DNA from: a virus | DNA: 42,008 nucleotides | Virus record (IMG/VR): IMGVR_UViG_3300012984_000023 | Coordinates: 1-42,008 of that record | Direction: 5' to 3' (one strand) | In this document: positions 1 through 11,700 of the stretch, in pieces | How positions within the stretch are numbered: position 1 is the first letter of the stretch | How the letters are laid out: each line of letters opens with the position of its first letter | Program-made: the position numbers and the translations under genes | Notes under the pieces: model-generated | The model's database searches: none | What the model was told of the DNA's origin: nothing | The model's input: only the letters and a program-made list of their open reading frames with translations

Positions 1-692
1 AGGTTGTCATCGAACCAGTTGTCTGAGAACAGAATGTTCTGGGACGTCAGGGTCTGCAACGGGTCGACCGGGTCGAGCTCGATGCCCTGGATCGTCGCGA
101 ACGACGGCTGGATCTCGTTGTCGGACTGCTCGCCGGGCTCTGCCACCCACTTGTAGTCAGCCTGGTTGCCCGTGTTGGCGATGCGGTGGGCGTCGGTCGT
201 GACCGGGCCAATCGTGTCGGCAGGGGTACGGGCAACCATCTTGCCGGTCATGCGACCGAGGCAGATGGCCAGGATGAGGTACTTGTCGTGGTCGCGGAGA
301 ACCGTGGTGCTCATCTTGCGAGCGAGGTACTCCTGCGGCAGGTTCTTGATGGGCGCGTACTGGACGTGCTCGTCGAAGACCACGTAGCCGAAGCTGCGGT
401 GTCGGGACGTGCTGTAGGTGCGCCACTCGATGGGCGGCACGGCGTTCTTCCACTCGCCCGTGAACTGCGACCCCTCGTAGTGAGAGACACCGATACGGGA
501 GAGAGCCGCGTCGGTGATGTAGTCATCAGCGCGGATGTCCGGCACCTGGATCGAGCGGGAGTTCATGAACTCCGACGCCTGAAGCTCAGTGCCGTTGAAG
601 AGCTGCGAGATCGGCGAGGCAATCCGCAGGTACTTGTGAAGGACGAGCTGATGCTTAGTCAGACTGTCCTTCTGGATGACTGGTGCAGCCAT
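1..692 (-). CDS. Probable major capsid protein, C-terminus cut by window edge
   Basis: The first 230 residues are present and the frame is still open at base 1. The protein starts MAAPVIQKDS and has no signal peptide or membrane segment. It is a mixed alpha/beta sequence with many short charged loops. The ATG at 692 follows a good ribosome site (AGAAAGGAA, about 7 bases upstream). It lies directly downstream of the portal gene, which is the usual place for a capsid or scaffold gene in podovirus-like genomes, and it does not look like a scaffold (not highly charged, not coiled coil). The capsid call rests mainly on position and general character. I recognise no diagnostic motif, so another virion protein is possible. 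Confidence 0.5.
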   Translation of the reverse strand, partial: MAAPVIQKDSLTKHQLVLHKYLRIASPISQLFNGTELQASEFMNSRSIQVPDIRADDYITDAALSRIGVSHYEGSQFTGEWKNAVPPIEWRTYSTSRHRSFGYVVFDEHVQYAPIKNLPQEYLARKMSTTVLRDHDKYLILAICLGRMTGKMVARTPADTIGPVTTDAHRIANTGNQADYKWVAEPGEQSDNEIQPSFATIQGIELDPVDPLQTLTSQNILFSDNWFDDN

Positions 693-735
693 TCCGGTTC
701 CTTTCTACTCAAGACGCGGACTGCGCCTAGGTCTA

Positions 736-2748
736 TTATGGGGCCACGGGCGGGCCAGAGAGGCCCGCTCCCGCGTTTTCTGGGGCGGGGGTGGCTCCGG
801 TATCAACTTGGCCCCCCGGGGCCGGGAGTGCCCCTACCGCGCCCGGTTCTGGGGCCACCTGCAGCCCCACCGCCGCGCCCAGCGCGGCCAGCCCGCGCCG
901 CAGGAGGGCGATCTGCTCCTGCTGCTTCAACAGGATGGAGTTCGTCAGCTCAGCGCTGGTAGCTGTGGTGTCGTACTCTCCACCGATCAGTGCCTCCAGG
1001 CGGTTGTGGCGCTCTTGGAGCTGCTCGAACTCACTGGTCGAGCCGTTCTTCATGAGGCTCTCCAGCTCTTTGGCGCTGTTAGAACCTGAGAGCTCGATCT
1101 GCTTCATAACGGCGTACTGAATGGTCGCCGACATCTTGGCGATCGTGGACTGGTCGCCACTGTTGACGATCGCAGGCATAGCCTGGGAGACCGAGACTAG
1201 GATCTCCTGGAGCATACGTGCCTGCTTCTCGTCCTCCATTTCGACCAGAGTACCCGGGACGATCCGAACGAAGTACTGGACGGCGAGGTCGACCAACTTG
1301 GTCTTGATGGAGCCGTCTTCCTCGAACGCCTCAGGAGGCATGCCTGCCCCGATAAGAGCCTCACGAGCGTCTGCCGTCGGCTTGAGCTTCTTGACGTTCT
1401 TCAACTCCTGGAAGTAGATCGTCAGTGCGTAGGAGAAATACTCGGAGAGGAAGTTCTCCACAGCCTTCTGTCCGGCATTGGTACTGATGTCAACCATCTG
1501 CTGCTGGGCGTCGACTCCTTGGGGAGTCTGGCTCATCATACCTCCGGTAGACTGTGCGGCCATCTGTTGGTCAGCGGCGCCCAGCAGCTGTGCGATGTTG
1601 CCGCCATTCATGGTGGCAATCTGGTTGAACATCATGAGAGACTGAGTGTTAACCTCAAAAGCCTCGACCTTGGTGTTCGGGTTAGAGAACTGAGTGTACT
1701 TGCCTGGCGACAGGTTGGGGATCGCGTTGACAGTACCGTAGCCGAAGATGGGCGGGTTGATGTTCCTCGCCCAGAGCTTCATCGCGCCATTGAGGAACAG
1801 GTCCTGGAACTCCTGACGACCAAAGCTCTTCGAGAGGACCGACTTGCCGAGGGGCTGGTACGGGTCTCGCTTGAGGACCATGAAGAACACCGGGTGCTGC
1901 TTGAGAGGGTGCTTGTTCTCCTCGATACGAAGCAGCACCTTGGTGTCGGCAGCGAAGGTCAGGAACTTCTCTCCGGAGTCCGAGTACCAGGTGATGACCT
2001 CGTACGCCTCGGGGTTGACCCGGTGCTTCTGGGACTCCTTGTCCACGTACTGGCGAGAGGAGGGCGTGGTACCGAGCAGGTACCGCATGGCGGGGATATC
2101 CCAGCCAGGCGTCTGATCGTTGATGATCGCCTTGACGTCGCCCTTCGTCAGGTAGCGACGGATGAACACGTCGTGGGCACGACGAACGTCCTTGGCACCT
2201 GGCTCTGGGAAGACGTCCCGGTAGTTGATGTTGTCGTATTGAATGTACCAAGACCCCTTTCGATCCTGCTGCAGTACCGGGATCACGCAGTCGAACCCCA
2301 GGGCGAGAGCGAGCTCGACGCTGGAGAGGATGTTCTGCTGCATGTCATTGCTGTACTCGTCATCACCGATGATCTTGTGAGTGAGAAAGTACCGAGCCAG
2401 AATACCGTTGATCGACTCGTCATCGAACTCGCAGATGACCTCTACGTTGGGTGTGTGCTGGACGATGTTCTTCGCAATGCGCTCGATGAAGCCAGCCGAG
2501 TCACCGGAGGAGACGTTGGCCAGGTCGTTCTTCTTAGACACGACCTCTGCACTCGCCTGCGCCTCATACTTCCAGTAGTTGGCGACTCGCTGCTCCATTT
2601 CGTTGCGGTAGTAGTCGTACCGCTTGAAGAGCTTCTGGCAGTCCTTGGAGAAGGAGCCGCTGAACTCTAGCTTGCCGTCGACGGTGTTGACACGATACGA
2701 CTGGTACCACTGCTCGAACTCTGTGATGCCGTCTTCTTCTACTGCCAC
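736..2748 (-). CDS. Portal protein
   Basis: This 670-residue protein would form the dodecameric portal ring through which DNA is packaged and ejected. Its size and order fit large podovirus portals: a charged helical N-terminus, a central region with the DxxxVFPEPGAKDVRRA-type stretch around residues 178-195, a QQMAAQSTGG / QTPQGVDAQQQM segment near 395-420 typical of the portal stem and crown, a helical region, and a Gln/Leu-rich coiled coil near 590-640. It ends in a flexible Ala/Pro/Gly-rich tail of about 45 residues. Its ATG at 2748 overlaps the end of the giant gene by 10 bases, so the two are translationally coupled. The capsid-like gene follows after 43 bases. I see no lesion. The portal call is from overall sequence character and context, not from a database match. 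Confidence 0.8.
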   Translation of the reverse strand: MAVEEDGITEFEQWYQSYRVNTVDGKLEFSGSFSKDCQKLFKRYDYYRNEMEQRVANYWKYEAQASAEVVSKKNDLANVSSGDSAGFIERIAKNIVQHTPNVEVICEFDDESINGILARYFLTHKIIGDDEYSNDMQQNILSSVELALALGFDCVIPVLQQDRKGSWYIQYDNINYRDVFPEPGAKDVRRAHDVFIRRYLTKGDVKAIINDQTPGWDIPAMRYLLGTTPSSRQYVDKESQKHRVNPEAYEVITWYSDSGEKFLTFAADTKVLLRIEENKHPLKQHPVFFMVLKRDPYQPLGKSVLSKSFGRQEFQDLFLNGAMKLWARNINPPIFGYGTVNAIPNLSPGKYTQFSNPNTKVEAFEVNTQSLMMFNQIATMNGGNIAQLLGAADQQMAAQSTGGMMSQTPQGVDAQQQMVDISTNAGQKAVENFLSEYFSYALTIYFQELKNVKKLKPTADAREALIGAGMPPEAFEEDGSIKTKLVDLAVQYFVRIVPGTLVEMEDEKQARMLQEILVSVSQAMPAIVNSGDQSTIAKMSATIQYAVMKQIELSGSNSAKELESLMKNGSTSEFEQLQERHNRLEALIGGEYDTTATSAELTNSILLKQQEQIALLRRGLAALGAAVGLQVAPEPGAVGALPAPGGQVDTGATPAPENAGAGLSGPPVAP
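750..768 (-). other. GC-rich hairpin at the end of the portal gene
   Basis: A perfect 7-bp stem (GCGGGCC / GGCCCGC) with a 5-base loop lies in the last codons of the portal gene. It is just upstream, on the minus strand, of CCCATAATAG and the capsid gene's ribosome site. There is no T-run, so it is not a classical terminator. It could be a processing or attenuation site that sets capsid expression apart from the portal. That role is inference. Confidence 0.4.
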
Positions 2749-5700
2749 TGGAGTAGCCTTCCTCGCTCCGCGCTGAAGCGCTCACGACGGATTTGAACCC
2801 GTCGAATGTTGGGTGTGTTGCTGTACAGGGTGGGAATGTTCTCCCAATACGGGGACCGGGACTGCGGCAGGTAGGGCATGTAGGTATTGCGGGCATAGGA
2901 GCCGCCACCGCCACTGCCATACCCTCCCCCACCGCCGCCGTCCCGGGGAATGTCCAAGATGGCGTCGATGATTTCGTCGAGCTGCTTGACGATGTCCTCG
3001 TCCCGGACTGTTGCTTGTGATTCGTCGACCTTTGTCATGGACCTCATACCGAGGTTCACGTTTCCAATGGGATCCATCGAGTTGAGCCTCTCGTCGATTG
3101 AGAGGTTCGAGTTGATGGGCTGGAGGTCGCCAGCACCGGCGTACTGTTGTAGACCCAGGTTACCGAGAGCGATACCAGCGAAGTTCGGAGAGAACTGAGC
3201 GCGCTCGATGCCTGTCGCCCACAGCTTGCCGTCAGGTCCCATGGTGAACGTCGTGTTCAGGAACTGGTAGGTCGTCGTGGGGCTCGTCGGGATCGTGTCG
3301 CGGAACTTGTTCTTGCTCCAAATAGCATCGTACAGAGGCTCGATGTAGTCTCGTTCAGGATCTCCATAGAAGAGGTCACTGGCGTTCCGCTTGGCCTCCT
3401 CCAGAGTCAATCCGTCCTCCATACCCTGGTTGACCAGCTCCTCCAGGAGGATCTTGCTGGCTGCAAACCTCTGCTCGTTCGAGAGGTAGATGTTGTCCAG
3501 GGCAGGGGAGTCTGCGTTGAGCAGGCCAACGTGGAGAGAGCGAGCGATTGCCGCCGCACCCTGCTCGTTCAAGATCTCGTGACCGTCCTTCTCGTTCCAG
3601 ACAGAGAGGATGATGCTGGCAACGTCTGCATCTTCCGTGATCTCTTGCTTCTGGATCTTCATCTCTCGTACCGGCATGTTCCAACGCATGTTGGTCTTGT
3701 CGAAACCAGTGAAGACGGACATGGCCGTGTTGAAGAGACCGACACCGAAGCGCTGAGAACCGTACGCACGGAAGATACCCTGGGTACCTGAGTAGCCAGA
3801 GTCACCCTCGTACATCTCTCCGGCTCCGTTGAGCCGCTCCTCCTGCATAGTGCTCTCCATCGGCTGACCGAGCTTGTCGGTCTGCTCCTGGCCCTCCGAG
3901 TTGAGGTCCACGCGGGCGAACGGATCACGCTGGTAGTTGTCGAGACCAGTGTACAGCGTGTTGAGGAAGCCCCACTCGCCGTAGATCCGCTCGTAGTTCA
4001 TGAAGATCTTGGTCATCCAGTTGTAACTGTTGGCGATGTCAGAGTCAGTGACCAAGTCCTTGTTGTCTGCATCCACGGATCGCTGGAACAAGAGCGCATT
4101 CGTCTGAGCGATACCAGCGAAGGACGACGTGAGGTTGTCTGCTAGAGGCATGGACCCGAGAGCGTCAGCGTAGCCATCGATGACATCGAGGTAGTTGCCT
4201 GACCGAGTGAATCGGGCGATGCCGATGAAGGGGCTGATGATCGACTTGAGCCACCAGGCTGGTGCGACCGGGGCGATAACGCCACCGTCCTCACCCACTG
4301 CTACTCCGAACTTACCAGCAAGCAGGTCTCCGATGAGCGGGACATCCTCCAGGTAAATCGCCTCAGCGTTGCGCCAGTCGTTCTCGACCTTGCGAATATC
4401 CCAGGCGAGGCCGATAATGCCCTCTTCCTCCAGCTTCTTACGGCGCTCCCACTCATCGTCGTTCCCAAGCAGTCCCTGAGCCATCATCGCGAGGAGGAAG
4501 AGACCAGCGTGGGTTACTCCACCACGAATGACCGCATTGGCAAAGTCAATCTCGGTCTGTGCCTGCTTGAGCATTTCCTGACCGAACTCCTGCACGCCCT
4601 TCTTCTTGGAACGACCCATGATGACTGCTGCTCCGGTGTCCATGAGAGCAGACACTCCTTGGAGACCAGTCATGTTGATGAAGACGTTGCCGAGATATCC
4701 AGCAAAGGCTAGAGGACCACGGAGCGCCAGGTCGGACACTGCTGCCACGGCGGGGTTGCCGTTGGACAAGGCAGACAGCCCCTTGTTCATGATGTAGGTC
4801 GCTCCGACCTGGCGCGTTCCGAAGGATTCGGCGACAGCTCGCTCACCCATTTCCCACAAGTCTCCGTAGGTGGCCTTGAACTGGCCCGGGTCAGCCTTGA
4901 GGATCCTCATCGCCGACTCCAAGGTAAGTCCACCGAACGCACCAGGAGCTGCTACCAGGGAGCGGGCCACTGCCTCAACGAAGGTCTTGCTCGCAGAGCG
5001 GTTGGACCGGGTCCAGGACTGCCAGCGCAGGGTCTTCTGGATCGCCCGGTTTAGCTTGACTGAGCCACCCTCTCGCACGTAGGGTGAAGAGTTGAAGACA
5101 CTGTTGAGGACTGACTGAACGCCCTTGTTGTCCGTGAAGGAGTCGATGGTGTCGTTCAGGAGGATGCCGATCTCCCCGAAGCGGTTGGCAGTTGGTCCTG
5201 TCATGACGTTGGCGATGTTTGCAGTACCCAGGCGAGCGCCTTGCTCCAGGATCGACGGCAACATGAGCGTCGGGTTCGCTGTGCGAGCGAGGATGGACAT
5301 CTGCACGACCGTGTTCGACAAGGTCTCTGCACGGTGGTGGTCACGAGAGCGCTTGACAACCTTGCCACGAGTCATGTCAGAACCGTCGATGTCACGCTGG
5401 AGGACACGAATGCCGTGGTCCCAGGCCTTGCGGCGAGACTTGATACCCTTGAGGACCTTCTCAGGGATCGAGTGGGAATACTCAGGGGAGATCGTGTAGT
5501 CCAGGGCGAGGTTCTGGAAGAATGCCTCCTGGAAGTCATCGGAGATCAGCGGGTCGTCAGCAATGGCGTCTAACTTGTCTCGATCCAGAGAGACGATAAA
5601 GCGCTCCAGCTCGGGGTCAAACACTCCCATCTCAGCGGGGAGCGTCGTCTGGAGTCGAGCGCCGTGGAGCTCGTTGGCGTAGTAGGGTTGGAAGGTCTGC

Positions 5701-8700
5701 AGCATGGCCGAAGCCGTGATCTCGTCGTACGACTCACGCTTGGTGACGTACAGCTCTGCCAGGGCCACGTCCATGTAGTACCCGAGGAACTCCCTCCAGG
5801 TGGCGTTGTCTGCAGGCTTCTCGGTCATCTTGACTTTGACAGCCTTGCTCTTGCGAGGTGTGCCCTTGGAGTTGTCCGCACGTTCCACGGTGAGGTCGTT
5901 GCTGGGGATGAAGTAGTTCTTCCCCTCCTGTCGTAGAGCCCAGGCCTGCTCGGCGATGAGGTATACCGCAGCAGCGTCCATAGCACCCGTGGGCGCTCCG
6001 AACATCGGGAAGCGGTTGTTCTTCATCTGAGACTTGAAGTAGGCGAGAGCACCAGCTGCCTCGGTCGGAGAGACCCAACCGTACTCGACGTCACCGAACT
6101 TGGCACCCTCCTTCTTACGACGCCAGTACAGCAGGCGAACCATGTGGTCTACCAGCTCCAGGTTGCCATTCATGTACTCGTTGGCGAACTCCAGGCGGTC
6201 CTTCTCGTATTGGCGACCCTCGTCCTCCCACTCCTCGAAGGAGACAGCCTGCTTGGATTCCTGGAGAATTCGCTCCTCCATGTCCAGGATAAGCTGGGCC
6301 TTAGCCGACAGCGGCACTGGCATGGGGGCGACCTCGGCGTCTGCCAGGCGACCGAAGAGCTGCTTGGCCGTAGCGGGCGGCAGGATCCTCTTGGCTGCCT
6401 TGTCAGCGTTCGGGTCAGTCGAGGGGACCGCGCCTGACGCCTGCAGGTAGAGCGAGGCCTCCTGGTTGCGGGAGAGACCTTGCTTGTGCTTCCGCTCAGC
6501 GGCCTGACGCTGTAGGACCGGTGCGTCGTCACTGGACACCTGAGCTAGTGGGAGCTGCATGGTGAGTGTCAACGTGATAGTCTCAGGCTTCTCACCCTTC
6601 TTCACCGGCTTGTTGGAGACAACATCGATCAGGACTCGGTGACCGTCTGCAGACAGGCGTGCGTTGGGGAGGAAGGTGTGCAGTCGCTTCTCCTGCTGGC
6701 GCAAAAGCACCTGCTTGACAGCGTCTGTACCTGGACGGTCATCGAAGAAGGCACCGAGGATGTGAAGACCCTCCACCGTTGTGTCGGAGTTGGCGAGACC
6801 GTTGGAGGACAGCAGGTGCTCCACGTCGGTACCAGGGATCGTCGCGTTCAGGATGATCGCGGCAGCGATCTGCTGGTGAGCAATGGCGTCTGCAGTGGTA
6901 CCGAGACCGGTCACCCCGAGCAAATCGGAGAAGACCTTACCGAGAGACTGGTTCTCAGCAGCCATCTTTGCCAGCTCGCGCTGGATCTGGCGAGGCTCAG
7001 ACCCGTAGAGTCCTCCCTTGCCGATGAGGCGACGAACTCGGTCGTTCACAGCCTCTCGGGCCTTTGCCAGGGCACTCGTGTACTCTGAGTTGTCACCAGA
7101 GTCGTAGCTCGCCTGGATCTCAGCCCACTGCTCGTCCGTGTACAGCTTGAACGCCTTGACGACGCTCTCCACGAACGAGTGGCCGAAGAGGGCGGAGGAG
7201 TCGTTCAACGTGCCGATACGCAGGACAGAAGTCTGCTTGCCGTCGATATCGGCGTTGTTGCCCCAGAACGTGGTGAACCTCGTGAGGTTCTCCGGCAACT
7301 GGTAGGGTAGCGTACTGGGTTCGACCTGTGACGTCGTCTTGAAGACGTTCATCAGGATTTTGGTGTAGAGCTCGGAGAGCGGGATCCTCTGCTTTACGTC
7401 CCAGGTGGTCTCACCGATGAGATCCATCCGAGACAGGAACGCCTCGCGGAAGCTGATACCCTGCTGGGGCTTGTAGCTGTTGATCGCCAGGCCGAACCGG
7501 ACGTCACCACTCTTGATCTCGGTCTTCAGCTGGTTGATCAGGTGAGTAGAGCTGACACCGGATCCAGGGATCGGGTCGTAGCCAGCACGCCACAGGATGA
7601 CATCGTCGCCGAGGTTCAGGAAGAAGACGTCGCCCTCCTCCAAGAAGTACTCCGACCCTGGAGCCAGGTCTTCGCGAGGACGCAGGGTGTCAGGGTTGTA
7701 CTGACGTGTCTTGCGAAGAGACACGAGGAGTGCCTTCTCGACCTTCTCTCGCTCACCAGGCTTGGGATCCTTGCCCTGGAAAGACTGTGTGACGAGGTGG
7801 TCGATGATGGGTGTGACTGCCTTGGACTTCGTGGCCGTTGCCGCGTCGATAGCAGAGAGCTCCTTCTGGATGCCATCGTACACGACTCGCGCCTGCTTGC
7901 CACCGATGTCGTCACCGAGCGGGTTCGCCATGCGCGCGCCCGGGATACCAGACAGGGACAAGAGCTGAGAGCCCACGTAGGTGGAGAGAGCGTCAGCAGT
8001 CTCGGACTTCTGGATGACACCAGCCTGTTCGAAGAGCGGGAAGCCCTCCACACCGAAGGCGAGGATCCTGTTGTTGACGTCCAACAGGTTGGTAGCCTGC
8101 AGGCGGGTGGAGATAGCTCGCTCATCTGCCGTCATGGACTCGTCGTTGTTAGGCTGAGAGATCGTGTCTGCCACGATGTAGCCCTTGCGGAAGAGTTCTT
8201 GTCGAAGGGCCGCGTCGAGCGAGCCTCCGGTGGAGTCTTCCAGGATCAGTTCGAAGCCAGCGTCGAGAGCTCTACGGATCTCAGCCAGGGCCGTGTTGAG
8301 TTGGGTCTCGGAGTCCTCGATGTGAGCGAACTCGACACCGACGTCCCAGACAGCCACGTCCAGCGGGGCGGGCGGGATCTCCTTCTTGCTGTTGAACAAG
8401 CCGTCAAAGGAGGTCTCCGTGAGAGACTTGCCGGTACCCTTGTTGGTGATGCGCCAAACGAGACCCTTGGGACGGTTCCGGTAGTTGTCGGGCTGCTTCT
8501 GCTCGCGAGCAATCGGTACCGAGTACTTACGGTAGGGGACGACGATGTCCTTACTGAGAGTCGCACGGATGGAGTCGAGGACAGAAGCACGAGCCTGCTC
8601 CGTAGAGTGGAGCGCCCCGAGAACATCATCTAGCACCTTCTTGCTGTCTGCCTCGTACCGCTCGAACAGACCAGGGTTGCTAGGATCGATGTTGGAGTAC

Positions 8701-11700
8701 TTATTACGAACCTCCAGTGCCGCGCCGCGTGCGTCCGTACGAGCCTTGAAGGCTACCACAGACTGTCGCTTGTCCTTGTAGGACGTGAGCGGGCGTAGGG
8801 ATACAAAGGTACCGGCACGACGAGCGACGAAGCTGGACTTGGCTAGAGCGTCCAGAGGATCCTCAGTATCCTGGTTGGGTTCGAACATGCCAGGATAGAT
8901 CGTCCGGAGGAGGTCGTTGTCCCACGTACCGTTCCACAGAGGCTGGCCAGCCTGCAGCTTGACTCGGTCGAAGTAGATGTTCTGGTGGTCAGTCGGGAAG
9001 AAGATGACGTCACTGGTCACTGCAGCCGCTGCAGCCAGGCCTGCAGGAGCGCCGGGGATAGCAGTGAAGTCACCGCCAGCAGCCATGACCTCTGCCAGCG
9101 AGAAGACGTGGACGTTACCGTCGAAGTTGACCCGCACCATCGTCATCAGCTTGTAGAGGTTCTCAGCCACGTGAATATACTGGGGCGGAAAGCTGTCACC
9201 AGCGTAACCCTGAGCGGTCTTCATGTGGTTCGAGACCAGGAGCGAGAGGAGGCCACCGTAGTTGACCTTGCCCTCAGCGTCCGTCACGGCACGAACAGCC
9301 TCGCCAGCGTCCGTCTGGAGGACGGCGTTGTACAGAGCGGGCATATTCTTCTTGAGCGCGTCCAGCGACGTACGGGAGGTCTTGCGAACCAGACCGTTGA
9401 CGTCGATGATACCTGCCAGCGGAGACAGGATGATGCTAGGCTCTGCCCAGTTGTAAGCACCCTGGTACACGTAGGCGTTCGTCTCGCCCGCAGGAGCGTC
9501 ATTCGGGTGGTAATAGGAAGCAGCGATCGTGATGTCCTTGGCACCGATCAGCTTACCACCACGAGCGGTCGCCACTCGCAGGGCGTCACGAATCAGCTCG
9601 GGGCTGGTGTGGAACAGAGCTGCCTGAGCTTCATCTTCAGGGTTGAAGGCTGCAGCGAGCGGGAACATCGTGGTGTCGCGGAACAGCTCCGAGAGCGGGA
9701 CCGACACCTTCTCGCCGTTCTTGTTGGTGTAGTTCACCATCACCTGGGTGTACGTACGACCGACGAGATCGCCGAGCATCCACGACCGGCCCTCCGCGTC
9801 CGTGCGGACGCGATACCAACCCTCGGGGTCTGGATCCATGCGGTCAGTCGACTGGTTGTAGACCCGAGACTCGAGCTCGTCCTGAGTGAGAAGGACCTCG
9901 CGAGGCGGTACGGTGGGCTTAACAGACCAGCGGTACTCGGTTGCCTGGGACGGCTTCCACATCATCTCTGGCAATACGCCACCGGTGGCGATACCGGTGG
10001 TAGCCGCAGAGGTCGTGTCGGCGTTCAGAGCCTGGATCGTGCGAGACACAGACAGGTGTGTGTGGTGCTCAATCTTCTTGCGATCTTGTCCGTAGATCAG
10101 GTTCAAGTGCTTGCGAGCAATGTCACGACCAGACTTGGTACCGCGAGACTGTGGGTCAGAGATTGCCCTGGTGGAGGACAGGAGACCGTTCCGGTCATCC
10201 AGGATCCTCTGGACGAAGAACGACTGGGTGTCGTCGGCCAGGTCCCCGTACTCACCCTGGACGATCTCCTTGGTGTCGATCAGACCCATGCTAGAACCGA
10301 TCGAGCCAAGAGACAGGTACTGCGCGACCTCGTGGTTAAAGAGAGCGCTAGCAATGCGTGTCCAGGAGTCTTCACTCGGGAACTCTGTGAGGACGTCGCG
10401 ATTGCGAACCTCTCGCTGCAGAGCCAGAATCTCGTTGCTGTTCTTGTTGACGTTGGTCGCCAGCAGCGAGCCGTAGTCAACGAGCTTCTGCTGGAGTCGC
10501 ATCTTCTGCTCGGGGTCGAAGAACTTGCTCACCTTGCCAGTCCTGGGGTCCTTTACCTCCAGCTTCGGGGTGTAGGAGTCGTAGAGTGCCTTGCCGAGAG
10601 ACTTACCCTCGATGCTGGCTTCTAGTTCGCGAGCGAGGGCGTCGATCGCCTTCTCGTCCACACCCATCTTCTTGAGACCCTTGCTGAGCTCCGCCTTGTT
10701 GGCGATCAGCTGCTTGCGGGCGACCTCGACCTCTTGCTTAAGAGCAGGGTTGTCATAAGAACCCTGGAGCGAGTACTCCAGGTGCTTCTTGTACTTCTTG
10801 AGCTCCCCGTCGGAAAGGTCTGCGATGTCCTGGACGATCTCACCAGCCAGCTCCAGTGCCTCCACTGCAGTGTCGTGCATCTCCTGGTCCGTGGCAGTAC
10901 CGTCAGAACGCTGGGCCATGAGGGCGTGGTAGTACATGATCGCGTAGCGCTGCCACTCACCGGTAGGCGTCTGCGCGTCTGCCATAGCAGCTGCCAGTAT
11001 CTTGCCTTGACGGGTGTCTCCTAGCTGGGGCAGGTGGATCGTGGTACCACCGTGACCGTCACGAGTCAGGATTCCACCGAGACCACGAGCCTTGCCGTCG
11101 GGAGACACCGAGAAGTTGTAGCGCTGGACCCCGACACCCACGACCGTGTCGGTGTCGTAGATCGCGGGGTCGATGACCGCGTCGATCAGCGGCTTGAAGA
11201 TCGGGTCGTTGTACATGCGACCAACCAGCTCAGGAGTCAGGCCTGGCCACTTGATGTAAGCACCAGAGCCAGTCATGATCCTGGCCTCGTGAAGCAGGAT
11301 CTCAGGGTGCAGGTACAGGTCGTACTCAGAGTACGCGGCCTGGTCACCGGCGATCTGGACGTCACCAACGCCGAACACCCTCGGATCGGCAGCAGCGGCG
11401 TAGGCGGCGAGCGCCTCGAACCCGAGGTCGGAAGTACCCTTGTCTGCCGTACCAGAACGTACGAGGCCAGAGTACACGATCGCGTTGACGCGCATCGTCG
11501 GGCCCCGGAGTGATCCGAGCTTCTTGAGGAAGTCCAGGCGAGCCTGCACAGCTCGGGTGGCAGGACCTCCACCGCTGTTGGTCTCCTCGCGCAGCATCTC
11601 ACCAACGAGGAAGGAGTCCTCCTCAAACTTGGCGCGCTCGCGGAGGGACTTGTCCAGCTTGTCGAGAGTGTCAGCCAGCTCCGTCAGGGCTTCCTTCTGG

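Noticed and set aside
1519-2670. Long plus-strand frames opposite the portal, giant and nozzle genes
   Set aside because: They lie opposite strong coding frames, are rich in Val, Leu, Arg and Asp as typical antisense shadows, and lack ribosome sites and neighbours on their strand.
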